Shown one piece after another: positions 11,901 to 23,830 of a stretch of DNA of 64,000 nt. The notes under the pieces were generated by a model, which was not told the origin of the DNA, searched no databases, and saw nothing but the letters and a program-made list of their open reading frames with translations. The stretch's first letter is position 1; the number at the start of each line of letters is the position of its first letter. The stretch is taken from positions 3,162,001 to 3,226,000 of the forward strand of contig RQOL01000855.1 of assembly GCA_013076295.1 (NCBI GenBank). Reading direction: 5' to 3'. The position numbers and the translations under genes are program-made. This DNA is from Sanderia malayensis. Its lineage: Eukaryota; Cnidaria; Scyphozoa; Semaeostomeae; Pelagiidae.

Positions 11901-13636
11901 CTATATTCTATAACTTAAAGAAAGGTATTCTACCATCTAAATATCTTACTATGTTCGAAAATCTAAAGATCTTACTAGATTCTGTAATCTAAAGATCTTG
12001 CTAGATTCTGTAATCTAAAGATCTTGCTAGATTCTGTCATCTAAAGACCTTGCTGAGTTCTATTACCTGAAGATCTTAATAAGTTTTATAGCTTTAAAGA
12101 CCATTGTATATTCTGCAACCTAAAGATACTGCTATATCAATATGCCAGGTTGAGAATCAAGGGAGGATAAATTATAAGTACGATTCATTCAAGAGTTTGC
12201 GAGATCCAAAGGTTTGTACTCTTCTTTTTCTACATAAGGAAGCCACATTATCAAAGTAGTCTTGATTCCTAAGCGGTTGGAATTGTCTCTATTACAGGGT
12301 ATTCTTGGAAATGTCTCACTGAATGGCAAGCTCTTGGAAGACTGGGACATCTACCCTCTTCCTTTAGATAACATGCATGAGATTCCGCAGCACGATTTAC
12401 AATACAGTTCAGCAGTGAAGACTAACGTCCCTAGCTTCTATTTTGGACAGTTTTCTATCGAAGAGGCCAAAGATACATTCTTGAGCACGGATGACTGGGG
12501 AAAGGTAGGAATAAGAGAGAATTCTGTTTTGTTTCTAATGACAGATTATTAGTTACTTAAATGCTATATAATGTTATGCGTATCTAACTATGCTACTAAA
12601 GGTAGCGATCCGCCAGTAAGTGTACGAGTACCATGTCAGTTAAATTCTTTTATGTTTACGTTGCACCCAACAAACACGGTCTATTTTAGTTCGGTTTTGG
12701 CGATACTTTATGGTTCTAGAATTCTAGAGTGTGGTCTTGTAAATTTAAAAGTTTGGTCAACTATAAATAACATTGACAAAATATACTAAAATATACTGCA
12801 CATATCTACTGCATAAAGGGTTTCATAGATTTCATCATAAAATGCAGATGGGTTATCAATCACGGAAAGTGAGCTTCATGCTGTAACAAATCTATAATTC
12901 ATACTACAGTTGACACCCGCTTACTCGAACTCGAACTCTGAAGGAAAATCGAAATTTGTTCGAGTAAGCGAATGTTCGAGTTAGTGGTTATTCGAGTAAG
13001 CGGATGTTATCTGTACTAATAACGGAAAAAATATTGTTTCGCACTTATATACCCTGGCATATGCGCTTGGATTTCCTTTCACTCTTAGCTCACCCTAGTC
13101 TCTTGGATTAGCGAATACATCTTAGATTATGTCGAACTCTCGAACATCATCGTGGAGCCACTGATATCCGTTGTAGGTTATGGTCGCCTAAAAGTTGAGC
13201 TGCCACCGCAACATGTCGACCAGGCTACGACGCGTACGGGGTTCGAACCCACGACATTCGACGCCTATCCGACTAAACTAAGTTACATTTTTATAGTGCC
13301 GTAAGTCCTGGTCGTAACCCTTTTCCTTTGCGTACAACAATTGCAATATTTTGCTTTATTACATATGTAAAGATGTATTTGCTTCAAACGTCTTGGGGCA
13401 CTATATGAGGTCTTTTTCCATTGCAGGGACAAGCTTTTATCAATAATTTTAATCTTGGACGCTACTGGACATCAATGGGACCTCAGGAAACGCTCTACGT
13501 TCCAAGGTGTTTCCTGAACGCAGAACCAAAGGAGAATACAGTTGTTTTATTTGAATTAGATGGCCTAGCACTATCAGAAAATGCGACACCGCGTGTATCG
13601 TTCCTGGACAAACCTGTTTGGAAGAAAATGAAATGA
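8903..13636 (+). CDS. Secreted GH35 beta-galactosidase-like protein (GLB1 family), 10 exons
   Basis: Exons: 8903-9165, 9586-9895, 10209-10451, 10537-10658, 10988-11228, 11468-11683, 11782-11856, 12149-12211, 12298-12504, 13427-13636, giving 649 aa in phase. An N-terminal hydrophobic run ([10 protein letters not shown]) suggests a signal peptide. ATG 8882 is an alternative start. GH35 landmarks are [35 protein letters not shown] (acid/base Glu), NTEYYTG (nucleophile Glu) and [16 protein letters not shown]. The C-terminal jelly-roll regions are present ([14 protein letters not shown]). GLB1 enzymes remove terminal beta-galactose in lysosomes or outside the cell. Both catalytic glutamates are kept, but the usual CAEW is DAER, the Trp after the nucleophile loop (TGW) is His (TGH) and SYDYDAP is SYDFDAP. 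These are sugar-pocket positions, so activity or specificity may differ. It is a GLB1 or GLB1L relative; I do not assign strict orthology. Confidence 0.9.
11930..12135. repeat. 26-bp minisatellite in GLB1-like intron 7
   Basis: About seven copies of a unit like ATCTAAAGATCTTGCTAGAT plus TCTGTA lie between exons 7 and 8. The three central copies are nearly identical and the outer ones have diverged. Confidence 0.8.
12630..12800 (+). repeat. Dispersed repeat family copy 2 (unnamed)
   Basis: Lies in the last intron of the GLB1-like gene. It shares AATTCTAGAGTGTGGTCTTG, TTGGTCAACTATAAATAACA and an AAAATATACTA tail with the copies at 8100-8290 (minus) and 47570-47765 (plus). Confidence 0.6.
12906..13016. 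repeat. Short MITE-like inverted repeat (about 110 bp)
   Basis: The left end reads ACAGTTGACACCCGCTTACT; the right end, reversed, reads ACAGATAACATCCGCTTACT. Both continue into TCGAA. These imperfect terminal inverted repeats of about 25 bp have GTTCGAGTAAGCG motifs inside. A diverged relative may lie at 61450-61640. Confidence 0.65.
13200..13300 (-). repeat. tRNA-derived SINE, minus strand
   Basis: The reverse complement has an A box TAGTTTAGTCGG that fits TRGYNNARNNGG and a B box GGTTCGAACCC, spaced as in a tRNA promoter, followed by GTTGCGGTGGCAGCTCAAC. No cloverleaf that I can fold supports a functional tRNA. It matches the SINE fragment at 7965-8075. Confidence 0.65.
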
Positions 13637-14357
13637 ACTTATTCACACTTCATTAAGATATTATCGTATCTATTATCCAGTCAATGAAAGTGTATCCTTT
13701 CAATTTATCATTTCATGTCATCATATTCAATTATATTTCCACAGTTAACTAGCAGCGTAGAATTCAAAGCCCCTCCTAGTTTTATGACTATGGCAACAAC
13801 AACAAAAATTTGTGTCCTATATGATGAAATATAACCAATCTTAGATTTAATAAGAACGTATTTTCTAGAAAATTTTTAAAATAAATTTGACTATAATACA
13901 GTGACTATAAAACTCGTGTTATTCTCTCAAAGTTTCAACGGAAATTAATAACATTATACACTTGACGTTCAAGGCATCTACTCCCATGTGGTTATATAAA
14001 TGGCGAGTTAGTGTCATGCAATTGTTTACTTCCTATAAGATTTCAGACATGTACGATTGCTAAACCTAAGTTTTGAACAATAGAAATACTGCGATTCTTG
14101 TTGTCAATACTGCAGCACGAAGGAATTTCTATTAAGAACAAGTCAGCAGTTCGTTGCTGAGAAAGTTTTCCACTTTTTTCTTGTCGTTAAACATGTCTGA
14201 AGTCGAAAGCGTTGATATTTTGAACTAGCAAAATCAAGCATTAACAGGCATGAATGCGCTTAAGAACGTTATTGATATGATACATATATATGCTGGTTTT
14301 GGCATGTTTATGTGAAGTGTTCTGCAGCACATTAGGCATTCTTTGGCCTCATTATTA
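13637..14357. other. Convergent intergenic interval
   Basis: Lies between the stop of the GLB1-like gene (plus) and the stop of the ILEI/Gly-rich gene (minus). An AATAAA at 13880-13885 could serve the GLB1-like gene. No gene is seen. Confidence 0.6.
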
Positions 14358-17300
14358 TTACCAATTTCTGTAGACCCGCGGTTGCCTAATTAAAGTCATT
14401 TCGCTATCATTTATATTCTTTCTCGCTTTAGTCCGAGTAATACTGTTCTTTTTTTCAATTGTTTCAGCATACCTCGAAGCCTTCCGTGGAGTTTGCAAGT
14501 TCTTCTCAACATAAACATGAGGTATTTTATGTTTTTTTCTCAACGACTTTGTCTTTCTTGCCGTTTTTGCGCCTGCGAATTGCTCCAAGGTTTGCCCTAA
14601 AATTTCTGCGTCCTTTACCCCACTTGTCTCTGCCTTTGAATTTTTCGCATTCGTTATTGTCTCGTCCATTTCATTTGGTCTCGGTTGGGCTGCAATTGTC
14701 AATAATTATCAATAAGTTTATAATAGTCTTGTATAATTGGAAAAAGTTGAAGAGGACGTTCATGCAACATGTTTTGGGAACATGTGCTTGTTTGCATTTT
14801 GTTAACAGATGTTGTTAAATGTTTTTACCTGATCTTGAATACACAAGGTCGCCAATTTCGCTATAAACTTTTTCTGTGAATTTGTTGACAAACTTCGAGC
14901 GATGGGGTTTTGGCTTTGGTTCTAAAAAGCAATTGTTTTCATTAATAAAAAATGTACAGTATTTTTCAGATGGTCTAAGAATATTAACTAATTTAATTGC
15001 CACGTAGTTATATTTAAAAAAAACATTTAAACAAATAATATTTAAAAAGAAACAAACTGAATCCTCCCGGATAGGCAATTATTTATCATCAGAAATGTCT
15101 CAGAATTGTACACTTTATATTAACCTGTTTTTGGCTGGCCTTGAAAAATGGCACCGAGGGCCCCTCCGCCTGTATTCATCTGTGATTTGTCTTCTATTTT
15201 CTCCGTAAGGCCGCGCATTTTCTTCAGCAGTAATTTCAGTATATTGCCATGTTGCTTAGATAGATTCTTCAGAAAAGTTTTCACTGACTTCCCCCGACCT
15301 TTGCGGTTTCGAAATCTGTTTGTCTTCTCCACGAGTGCTACTGGTTTCAATCTGGTCTTCACTGCGCCTATGGCCAGCTTTGGCGAAGTGATCAGCAAGC
15401 TTCCCAGTGAATGACTACCACTGACATCTCCAACAACTTTGTCAACTTTGTTTGAACTTGCAATGGAAGTCTTGTTCTTGTCTCCTGTTGTTGCCGTCTT
15501 TCTTATGCCAAACACTTTCGCCTCCCAGCTTTTTGGGTATTCATCGTAAGAAATGGTTTTCAACTGATCATTTACCCTGTTCTCTCCCAAACCCATTCGA
15601 TGTCGCTGCTCAACACCTTTGTTCATGTGTGTAAATGATGATGAGGAAGAATGCAAATTTCCACTTGCACTCTTTATCAGGTCTCGTATCTCAGCTAGAA
15701 TGGCCAGTTCGTGAGAGCTTTCTCTTGATAACGCTGTGTGCTTCTTGTCAGCTTTTTCGTCAACATTGTCTTCCTCTTTGGGTCCATTTTCCCTCCCTGT
15801 TTCGTCTGTATTTCTTTCTTTTTCCTCTGAGTTCTCTTCATTCCCCTCCCTGCTTTCTCCACTCTTCTCCCTGCTCTCTCCACCCTCCTCCCTGCTCTCT
15901 CCATCTTCCTCCCTATTCCGTGCATCTTCTTCCCCTTTTTCATCATTCTCGTATTTACCGCGCCCATTTTCATCATCATCTTGTGCATTATTTTCCCTTT
16001 CATTATTTCCATCCGATCTAGCTTTGTCTCCGTCATCTCTCTGTCTATCCATTGCTGAAGAGTCACGGTCATCTTCTAAAGCGGATTGCGACCTTGCCTC
16101 GCCATCTGACTCCCTATCCTCGCCATTTGAATTCTTTGCTTTCATTAGCAATGCCTCGTAGTCTTTCAGCGTGGCATCGAGCATGTGATTCTGGTTGTCT
16201 AAAGCTTCTTCATCGTCTTTCTTTCTGAATCCAAATGGTGACGGTGATTCATCTTCATTTCCTTGATCTTCCTTATCATTGTTGTCGTTATTATCCTCAG
16301 AATTATCGTCGGAATCCTCCTCGTTGTTGTCTTGGAAAAGGCTCCGCATTGTACTGTTTGCATTTGCTACTTTGAAGTTTCGGATCAGACCGTCGTGTGC
16401 TTTTAGTTCTTTGCTTCTTTTTAATGCGACTGATAAACCTGAAGAACAATTCACCTTCCTCAATAGAGAATTATATCATAAGCTACATTATTATAGTTCT
16501 ACGGATGTTTGCTTAACTTGAATGTCAACCAATCTACCAGCCAAGGTGCGACGGACCTGGGAGCAATCAATGGGACTGAGTCTGTAATGAGTGTCTATTT
16601 CTTAGTGTTTATAAAACGGGGGAGAATCTGTGTTAATGCGAGCTCCAATTATACAAGGCTGACTGTACTTCAAAAAAGGTTTACGCCGAACAACAAACCT
16701 GGGTTGGGATTTATTCCGTTGCTACCAATATCCGAATAAGTGCTGCTCAATTCTGCAGTTGTCATGTCATCGTAGGCCACTCCACCACTGTCAGTCACAT
16801 CTTCGCATATCTGACGACAGAAACTTGAGGCATCTTTAATTAAGGTTAAGCCAACGCCTGCAAAATGAAAGACAGAGGCTAGTGTTTTGCTTTACAAATC
16901 TTTGTGAGACATTCTATGTCATGCCATAATTACCTTTGATTACTTAGGTTTTGAAGGGACCAAAGTTTTCATTCGAATCAACAAAAGTTCACAGGTTATT
17001 CAGAGTTGACTTTGCTGCTTTCATTAGTATATTAAGGAATCTAACTTATAATAAGTATATAGTTGTTTACCAATGGGTATTATAATTACTGCAGCTTCTC
17101 CTTTGTCGTCAGCCATGACTTCTTTTGTCCAATCAGGTTCTGTGTCTTTTCCTTTGCCTTTCAAGCCAACGAACACGTATTTCTGCCCTTTCTTTATGCG
17201 ATTTTTCTTCAACTGATGGGCTCCACACTCGTCCTTTACAAACATAACAAATACTGTTTTAGTATTTTGCTTTTTTACAATTTACATATACTGTGTAGTT

Positions 17301-20300
17301 TGAACATTCTTGGGGATTTTCAGTTTTTGAGCTTTGTTTAATGACAGCATATTTTCAGGAGTTTTTGAACGGACATAAAACTTTGCCCGGATTAAAGCGA
17401 GCTCAAATTATCCACACCTGACTTTATAGACTCTGTAACACGAATTCTCTGCCTTTGATACTAAAATTGGTACAAACTCACCAGTGCATCATATGCCTCG
17501 TCCGTCATATCAACATTGGGTGTGCCTTTCGTAGCGATGAGAATAATGGTAGCTGGCCTTAAACCTGAGAGGAAGTTTGCCATGGCTTTAGCTGAACCCC
17601 CGTCTGTTTGAGTGTTGAAATTTTCTGAACCCTGAATTTTCCCTGTCGTGTAGTCAAGTACTACGATGTTGAAACCGTTGTCATCTTTGCTCAGGTCTCT
17701 GCCATCAACTTTGATCACGGCTTTTGTGTCCGATGATTGCAGATCGACCATTATGCTTCTGGCTGCAAAATTGTTTCAGATAGTGTCATTTTTAATTATC
17801 CTAGTTGATACCTGTTGTGCTGCAATGCCAAGATTATTTCTTAAAATAAAACTAAGTTTTTACCTGATTTTGTTTGATCTCGACAATGAATGTTGCCTGA
17901 AAAGAATTTAAGTTGGATGCTATTACAAAATCAGAATGCTGATACGTTTGAAGTCGATGTACCATTGTTTTTTCTTGTGTAATCTTAATGTCATATTACT
18001 TACATTTTTTGGAATTTGTGGCTACATCAGTTGATCTTCCTGATGCCTTGCTCGTGGGGTTGGAAGATTCAAACTTGTTGGAATTGATGATATTAGAAGA
18101 TACCTGTTGTGCAACATCTGCAATCCTTCCTGCATTAGCCATTGCAGCACTACTCGTGCCAGATAAGCCACCTGCTCCATTATTGTCACCTCCTCCTCCT
18201 GCTCCTCCAGATGTGGATGCTCCAGTTGAGCCACTGATGCTTCCCACACCACCACCGCCGCCAGCTCCAGATGCAGATGCTCCATTTGAGCCACTGATAC
18301 TTCCCGTACCACCACTACCGCCACCTCCAGCTCCTCCTCCCCCAGATGCAGATGCTCCAGTTGAGCCACTGATGCTTCCTGCACTACCACTACCACCACC
18401 TCCAGCTCCCCCTCCTCCTCCAGATGTGGACGCTCCAGTTGAGCCACTGATGCTGCCCGCACCACCACTACCGCCACCTCCAGCTCCTCCTCCTCCAGAT
18501 GCAGATGCTCCAGTTGAGCCACTGATGCTGCCCGCACCACCACCACCCCCAGCTCCTCCACTTCCTCCGCCTACAGCACCAGCCCCTATGGCACCTCCTA
18601 CTCCATGTCCGCCCATGCCACCACCACCTCCAAATCCTCCACCACCTCCAAATCCTCCACCACTCATAGCACCAGCACCAAAGACACCACCTATCCCTCC
18701 ACCTGCAGCACCTCCAAAGGTAGCTCCATTATTGTTCATAAGTGCAGACAGTGATGCTGTTGGTCCACCACCTATTCCCCCTCCTCCTCCTCCTCCTCCT
18801 CCACCAGCACCCACACTTGCTGCAGAAGATGAGCCGAGTCCTGCTCCACTTGGAACACTAACTGCCATGCCATTAGCTCCTCCAGCAGGATTGACGTCCA
18901 TAAAAGATCCTTGTGCTCTTGATCCTATTGGTCCTCTTCCAGTATATTCTTTGTCAGTGTTTGTTGTGTGTACTTCTAATTCTCCGCCAGTTGCCATTGC
19001 TGCTGATCCTACACCACCACCACCACCTCCTCCTGCTCCAACACCACCTCCTCCTGCTCCTCCACTAGCTCCTCCTCCTCCAGCGCCTCCAGCTTTTCCT
19101 CCTCCACCTCCTCCACCTCCTCCTCCACCTCCTCCTGCAGCCCCACCAACATTCAGTCCTAATCTACCACGACCACGGGCTCCAAAGTGTGCACCTCGGA
19201 ATCCAAAAGCACCGGCAATATTATCTTCTCTTGCTGACGAAGCTCCTAAGCCTTCAACAGAGTTTAAAGCTTCTGCTATTTCTTCAATGTTTGCTCCTGT
19301 GTTTGCCATACTGTACTGACCACTGAGTGCTGCATTTCTGGCATCAGTCATTGCTTTTGCTCCCATTCCATCACCATCAATTGCTCCTCTAACACTTCCT
19401 GCATCCAAAATGCTACCACTTGATTTGCCAGACAGAGCATCAGAACCAGAGCCACCTATACCGGCTGCAAATGCAGCCAATGCTGCCGTACCTAACTGCT
19501 CTCCTTGGTCGGCAACAGCAAGTATCACGTTGCCAATCAGTGCTGCAGAACTCTGTAAGCTGTCTTTTGCTTTCATTGCCGATGCCAGCGATGTCAAACC
19601 AACTGTCGCACCTGGCCCTCCTACTTTATCTAAGGCATCTCCGAGCTTTCCTTGTACCTTTTTAGGGTCTGTATCAATGTTTCCTTTGAGGAATTCACTA
19701 AGACTTGCGATGCCTGCCGCGGCTGCAGCTCCACCTCCTCCTATGTCTGCTACTGTTTTTGCCAGTTTTGAAGCCAATCCTGCTTGCTGTGCGGCTAGTT
19801 TTTTATCTCCAGCGAATCTAAAGCCTCCCACGCTATTAGCCTCACCACCTGCTCCTCCATTAAAACCATTAACACTGCCCCCAGCTGCAGCCAAGGCTCC
19901 TGTTCCTGCTCCCATAGCTGCCGCTAGGTATGTTGCAATACCGGCTGCTGGTTTGTCTGGTAAACCAAGGTTTGCAAAGGAAGTTGAAAGAGAGTTCTCA
20001 ACGTCAGTCGATGACGATATACCATCTGTTACTCCATCTGCTCCGCCTGCTCCCATTCCACTTCCCCCGCCAGCTCCACCTCCGCCTGATTTATCACTTT
20101 CACCTGCTCCATTGGCACTTGCAGGCGAGCCAATACTTCCATAGGCTCCTTCTTTTCCTCCAACTTTGCCTCCTCCACCATCTCCTCCACCACCTGCTCC
20201 GGCTCCACCACCTGCTCCAGCACCAGCACCTCCTCCAGCGCCTCCTTTGCCACCTTTACCTCCTGATCCAGCACCGGCTGCACCTAGAGGACCTCCCTTA

Positions 20301-23300
20301 GCACCCCCTTTTCCACCAGCCTTAGCTCCTCCACCTCCATCTCCCATTCCGGCTGCCACTCCTCCAGCAGCACCACCATCTCCTGCTGCCTTTCCTCCAA
20401 GCTTGCCATCTGCACCAACGATAAATTCTCCTTCTTTCATTCCCTTATTTCCATTTGCTTTTGCATTTTCATTGCTGACAACAGCTGTAGCATCTAGTGA
20501 CCCACCTTCAACTGTACCTGCCAGTCCTTTTCCGCCTTTTCCGCCTGTATCAAATCCTGGAGAGCCAGCAACTTCAGGTGTGATTTTTGTCCCAATGACA
20601 TCTCCCCCGGCTTTGCCTCCACCTCCTGCTCCTCCACTGATACCTGCTCCTCCGCCAACACCTGCTTCTCCACCAACACCAGCGTCTCCAGCACCTCCTT
20701 TTCCTCCTGTTATGCCAGTATTCTCTTGTCCATTTAGCAGCTGTGTTGATCCATCTGCACCCTGTCCAAACCTTGCAGGCTTGCGACTGGCTCCAACTGC
20801 TTTATTTTGCGATCCTTCTGAGCCATCCAGTCCAAGAGCGTCAGACATAGCTAAAAGTTTGTCAATGACTGCAGTAGCTGTTCCTGTCCCTGGTATGCTT
20901 CCAAGCCCAAGTGCCTGTCCGACATTAGCAAGCTTTTTTAGCTCTGGTATTGGTTGATTACCAAGGTTGGAGCCTTGACGGTTTGCTAAAGCTTCAGTAA
21001 TTGATGCTACGGCATTGATAGCTGCTGGTGATATATTTCCTGTGCTGTCTAGCCCCCCTGCCGTTCCTCCATTTGGCGTTCCTTGTGTTCCTCCCCCGCC
21101 ACTTGTTTGACTGTTGGTGTCTCCTTGACTTCCTTTCCCTCCATTTTGATTGCTTCCTTGGCCCCCTCGGCTACCACCTCCTCCATTTCCTCCTTGGTTT
21201 CCTGACCCTCCATTTGGATTGCTTCCTTGGCCCCCTTGGCTACCACCTCCTCCATTTCCTCCTTGGTTTCCTGACCCTCCATTTGGATTGCTTCCTTGGC
21301 CTCCTTGGTTACCATCTTCTCCATTTCCTCCCTGGCTTCCAGTCCCTCCATTGGGATTGCTTTCTTGGCCTCCTTGGTTACCATTTCCTCCTTGGCTTCC
21401 AGTTCCTCCATTGGGATTGCTTCCTTGGCCTCCTTGGTTACCATTTCCTCCATTTCCTCCTTGGCTTCCAGTCCCTCCATTGGGATTGCTTCCTTGGCCT
21501 CCTTGGTTACCGCCTCCTCCATTTCCATCTGCTCCTGCCCCTCCGTTGCCACCATTGCCTCCTGCTCCTCCATTTCCTCCTGTTCCTTGACCTCCAGTTC
21601 CTTGATTTCCATTTGTTCCTGCTCCTCCTTGCCCTCCTTGGCCCACATTTCCTCCAACATTGCCACCCTGATTTCCCATTCCTTCGTTGCCTTGTGCTCC
21701 ACTACCTTGGCCTGGTTGCCCTGCTTGCTGAGCTCCTTGCAACATTTCTGTAGGTTGTGTTACTACCAACTGGCTTGGTGTTGTTATTATAGGAGGCTGA
21801 GCAATCGTTACTCCTGTTTGTCCAAGTGTAGGTCGAGTTGTGAGTCCTTGTTCTATGAGCCCAGACATTGCACCTTGCAATGCTGCAGGGTGTGGTGTAG
21901 TGCCTCCAACACCAGCTGAAGTGTCTACATTTCCCCCGCCTCCTCCTCCATTGTCTCCACCACCCACAAGACTACCGCTGTTTACTCCATTCAGTCTTGC
22001 AGCTGCATCTGCCAAGGCTCCAACTGATCCACCACCTCCTCCTGCCATATCTCCGCCTGCAGCTCCTCCACTTGCCATGCCTCCACCTCCAGTTCCTGCA
22101 CCTGCCATACCTCCGCCTGCTGCACCCCCTCCTGCCATGCCTCCGCCTCCAGCTCCAGCTCCTGCACCTGCCATACCTCCGCCTGCTCCACCTCCTCCTG
22201 CCATACCTCCGCCTCCAGCTCCTGCCATGCCTCCGCCTCCAGCTCCTGCACTTGCCATACCTCCGCCTGCTCCTCCTCCTCCTGCCATACCTCCGCCTCC
22301 AGCTCCTGCACCTGCCATGCCTCCGCCTGCTGCACCCCCTCCTGTCATATCTCCGCCTCCAACTCCTGCACCTGCCATACCTCCGCCTCCTGCACCTCCT
22401 CCTGCCAAACCTCCGCCTGCTGCACCCCCACCTGCCATACCTCCACCTCCACCTCCTCCTGCCATACCTCCGCCTGCTGCACCTCCTCCCGCCATATTTC
22501 CGCCTGCTGCACCTCCTCCTGCCATATCTCCACCTGCATCACTTCCTCCTGCCATACCTCCACCTGCTGCATTTCCTCCTCCTTGAAGCGACCCTCCTCC
22601 ACCTGTTGACCATTGACCTCCTGTTCCTCCAAGTATGTTATTTTTATTAGATGCCACAACAGTGTCTTTGTCACTCTCTGAGTCTGCTACTTCTTTGTCC
22701 GAGTCGGCATCAGATTTTTGAGCGGCCTCTTGGCTGCTAATAGCTGGAGCAATTTTATGCTTTGCTGCAGAAGGTGTTGGCTTTACCCGAGAGTACTTGG
22801 TGTACAGTTTTTGAAAAGGTTCAAGCCCTATAATTAAGAATCTTTATATAAGCAGGGCTCCTAACAATATATGACTACATGACAGTGCACAGCTGTTTTG
22901 CAAGTGCATTCTCTATCACCTATGATATAGTTCAGCCATAGTTTCATCAATGCCAACCAAAGACTTACCTGTAGCTACCTGTATGCTGATTACACTTGGC
23001 CCTTTGGATGGCTCACTTAGTTCTTCTCTTATCCATTTGACGTCTTTCATTACTTCTTGAGGTCCGCTGAATCCAACAAGTGCATAGGCTGACCGGAATT
23101 CCAGTGCATTTGGTGACGTTATTTTAGTAGCACCCAATCTTTTCTGCAATAGAACACAGTATTAGGTATAGCGGAGCTTGCTAGGTGTAGTGTGGTTATG
23201 GGCTCAGTTTGTTCATAAGCGAAGGAAAACATTTTGAGCTTTATACATTGTGATAAGTATCGAAATATGAAACTAAAAATCCACATCCCCAAAACCAGAC

Positions 23301-23830
23301 GATTTTTGGAGTTTCAAAAGTTCGCAGTGGTATCCCAACTTAACGAAGCCCTAAGGGGACTAAAGAAACTTTGCTCTTGCATTGCTAGGTTAGGGTTCTG
23401 TGAAGGCCAGAGTCCAAATGGTTTGTTTCATTACTTCAATAAGTTCTTTATACAGTGACCTGTTAATTATCTTCAGATTTTACTGTATATATTCATCTAC
23501 TCACGAATTTCTGCAAAGGCGAGTCTGGTAAATTGTCTCTTGCGTCTTCTTTCACTGCTGCAACGACGATTTTCCAATCGGCCAGGCCGTCAATAAATTC
23601 ATCCATTTTTCTATAGGCACCGGCAATGCCGTGGGTATTGAACGTGACAGTTGTTTCAAGTATGCCCGTTTTGAAATCGATCACTGCAAAGTTGAATCCC
23701 TGTCTATTTGGGCTGACCTCGTTTCCGTTTATAAGGATGGATGCCACGTTGTCGTCGCATGACGTACCATCATAAGGAGGATCAAAGCAGCCGATCGATT
23801 TAACTGTGATTTTAACTGTCTTCTTCTTGC
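14358..23830 (-). CDS. Gene A: giant double-ILEI, Gly-rich silk-like protein (5' exon not found)
   Basis: Exons traced on the minus strand: 23830-23505, 23143-22969, 22827-18004, 17896-17864, 17762-17482, 17233-17071, 16857-16726 (or to 16699), 16438-15125, 14921-14829, 14689-14358; phases all agree, about 2,556 codons. Order: ILEI/FAM3-like domain 1 (Cys pair, then GFNFAVIDFKTG and ALEFRSAYALVGFSG); a Gly-rich region of about 1,600 residues with MAGGG, GGQGSNPNGG and SGSTGAS repeats broken by Ala/Leu-rich helical stretches; ILEI domain 2 (GFNIVVLDYTTG, QKYVFVGLKG); a Cys-containing segment; an Asp/Glu/Ser/Arg-rich acidic region; a Lys/Arg-rich tail. The frame would read stop codons just past 18004 and 15125, but strong donors (GTAAGT, GTTAAT) lie there and the next exons restore phase. 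The first exon must end in phase 1. By analogy with genes B and C it should encode a signal peptide, somewhere in 23831-25400. Product unnamed; structural extracellular role inferred. Confidence 0.8.
17071..17896 (-). other. ILEI/FAM3-like domain 2 of gene A (with 33-nt micro-exon)
   Basis: The micro-exon 17864-17896 supplies NIHCRDQTKS and creates a second Cys after SKKC. The next exon carries AVIKVDG, GFNIVVLDYTTG and FNTQTDG. The last half carries GAHQLKKNRIKKGQKYVFVG. The middle intron lies at the same place and phase (0) as in domain 1 and in gene C. Confidence 0.8.
18190..18570 (-). repeat. SGSTGAS glycine-rich repeat array in gene A
   Basis: About five imperfect units of roughly 75 bp encode GGAGSISGSTGASASGGGG-like sequence near the end of the Gly-rich exon, just before ILEI domain 2. 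Confidence 0.85.
21130..21545 (-). repeat. GGQGSNPNGG repeat array in gene A
   Basis: About seven imperfect units of roughly 60 bp encode NQGGQGSNPNGGTGSQGGNG. Gly/Asn/Gln/Ser composition resembles disordered structural proteins. Units differ by in-frame changes only. Confidence 0.85.
22030..22580 (-). repeat. MAGGG-type glycine repeat array in gene A
   Basis: Imperfect repeats of about 24-48 bp encode GGGMAGAGAGGGGMAGGGAA-like units at the start of the Gly-rich exon. The frame stays open throughout. Confidence 0.85.
22969..23830 (-). other. ILEI/FAM3-like domain 1 of gene A (two exons)
   Basis: The N-half exon carries SIGCFDPPYDGTSC, ASILINGNEV and GFNFAVIDFKTG. The C-half carries LGATKI and FRSAYALVGFSG. 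These match the FAM3/ILEI fold consensus: a Cys pair, an Asn/Asp-Gly strand, G-hN-hhVhD-TG, and R-s-y-VG-G. Intron phases are 1 before, 0 in the middle and 1 after. Confidence 0.8.

Noticed and set aside
15695..16161. Frames on both strands opposite the acidic exon of gene A
   Set aside because: Low-complexity GAG/GAT runs keep alternative frames open. Only the minus frame of 16438-15125 connects by phase to neighbours.
17988..19319. Plus-strand Pro/Ala-rich open frame (443 codons), and similar ones at 20166-20957 and 21840-22586
   Set aside because: They are exact antisense shadows of the Gly-rich exon of gene A: Gly codons read backwards give Pro/Ala. No start context, splice sites or domains of their own.
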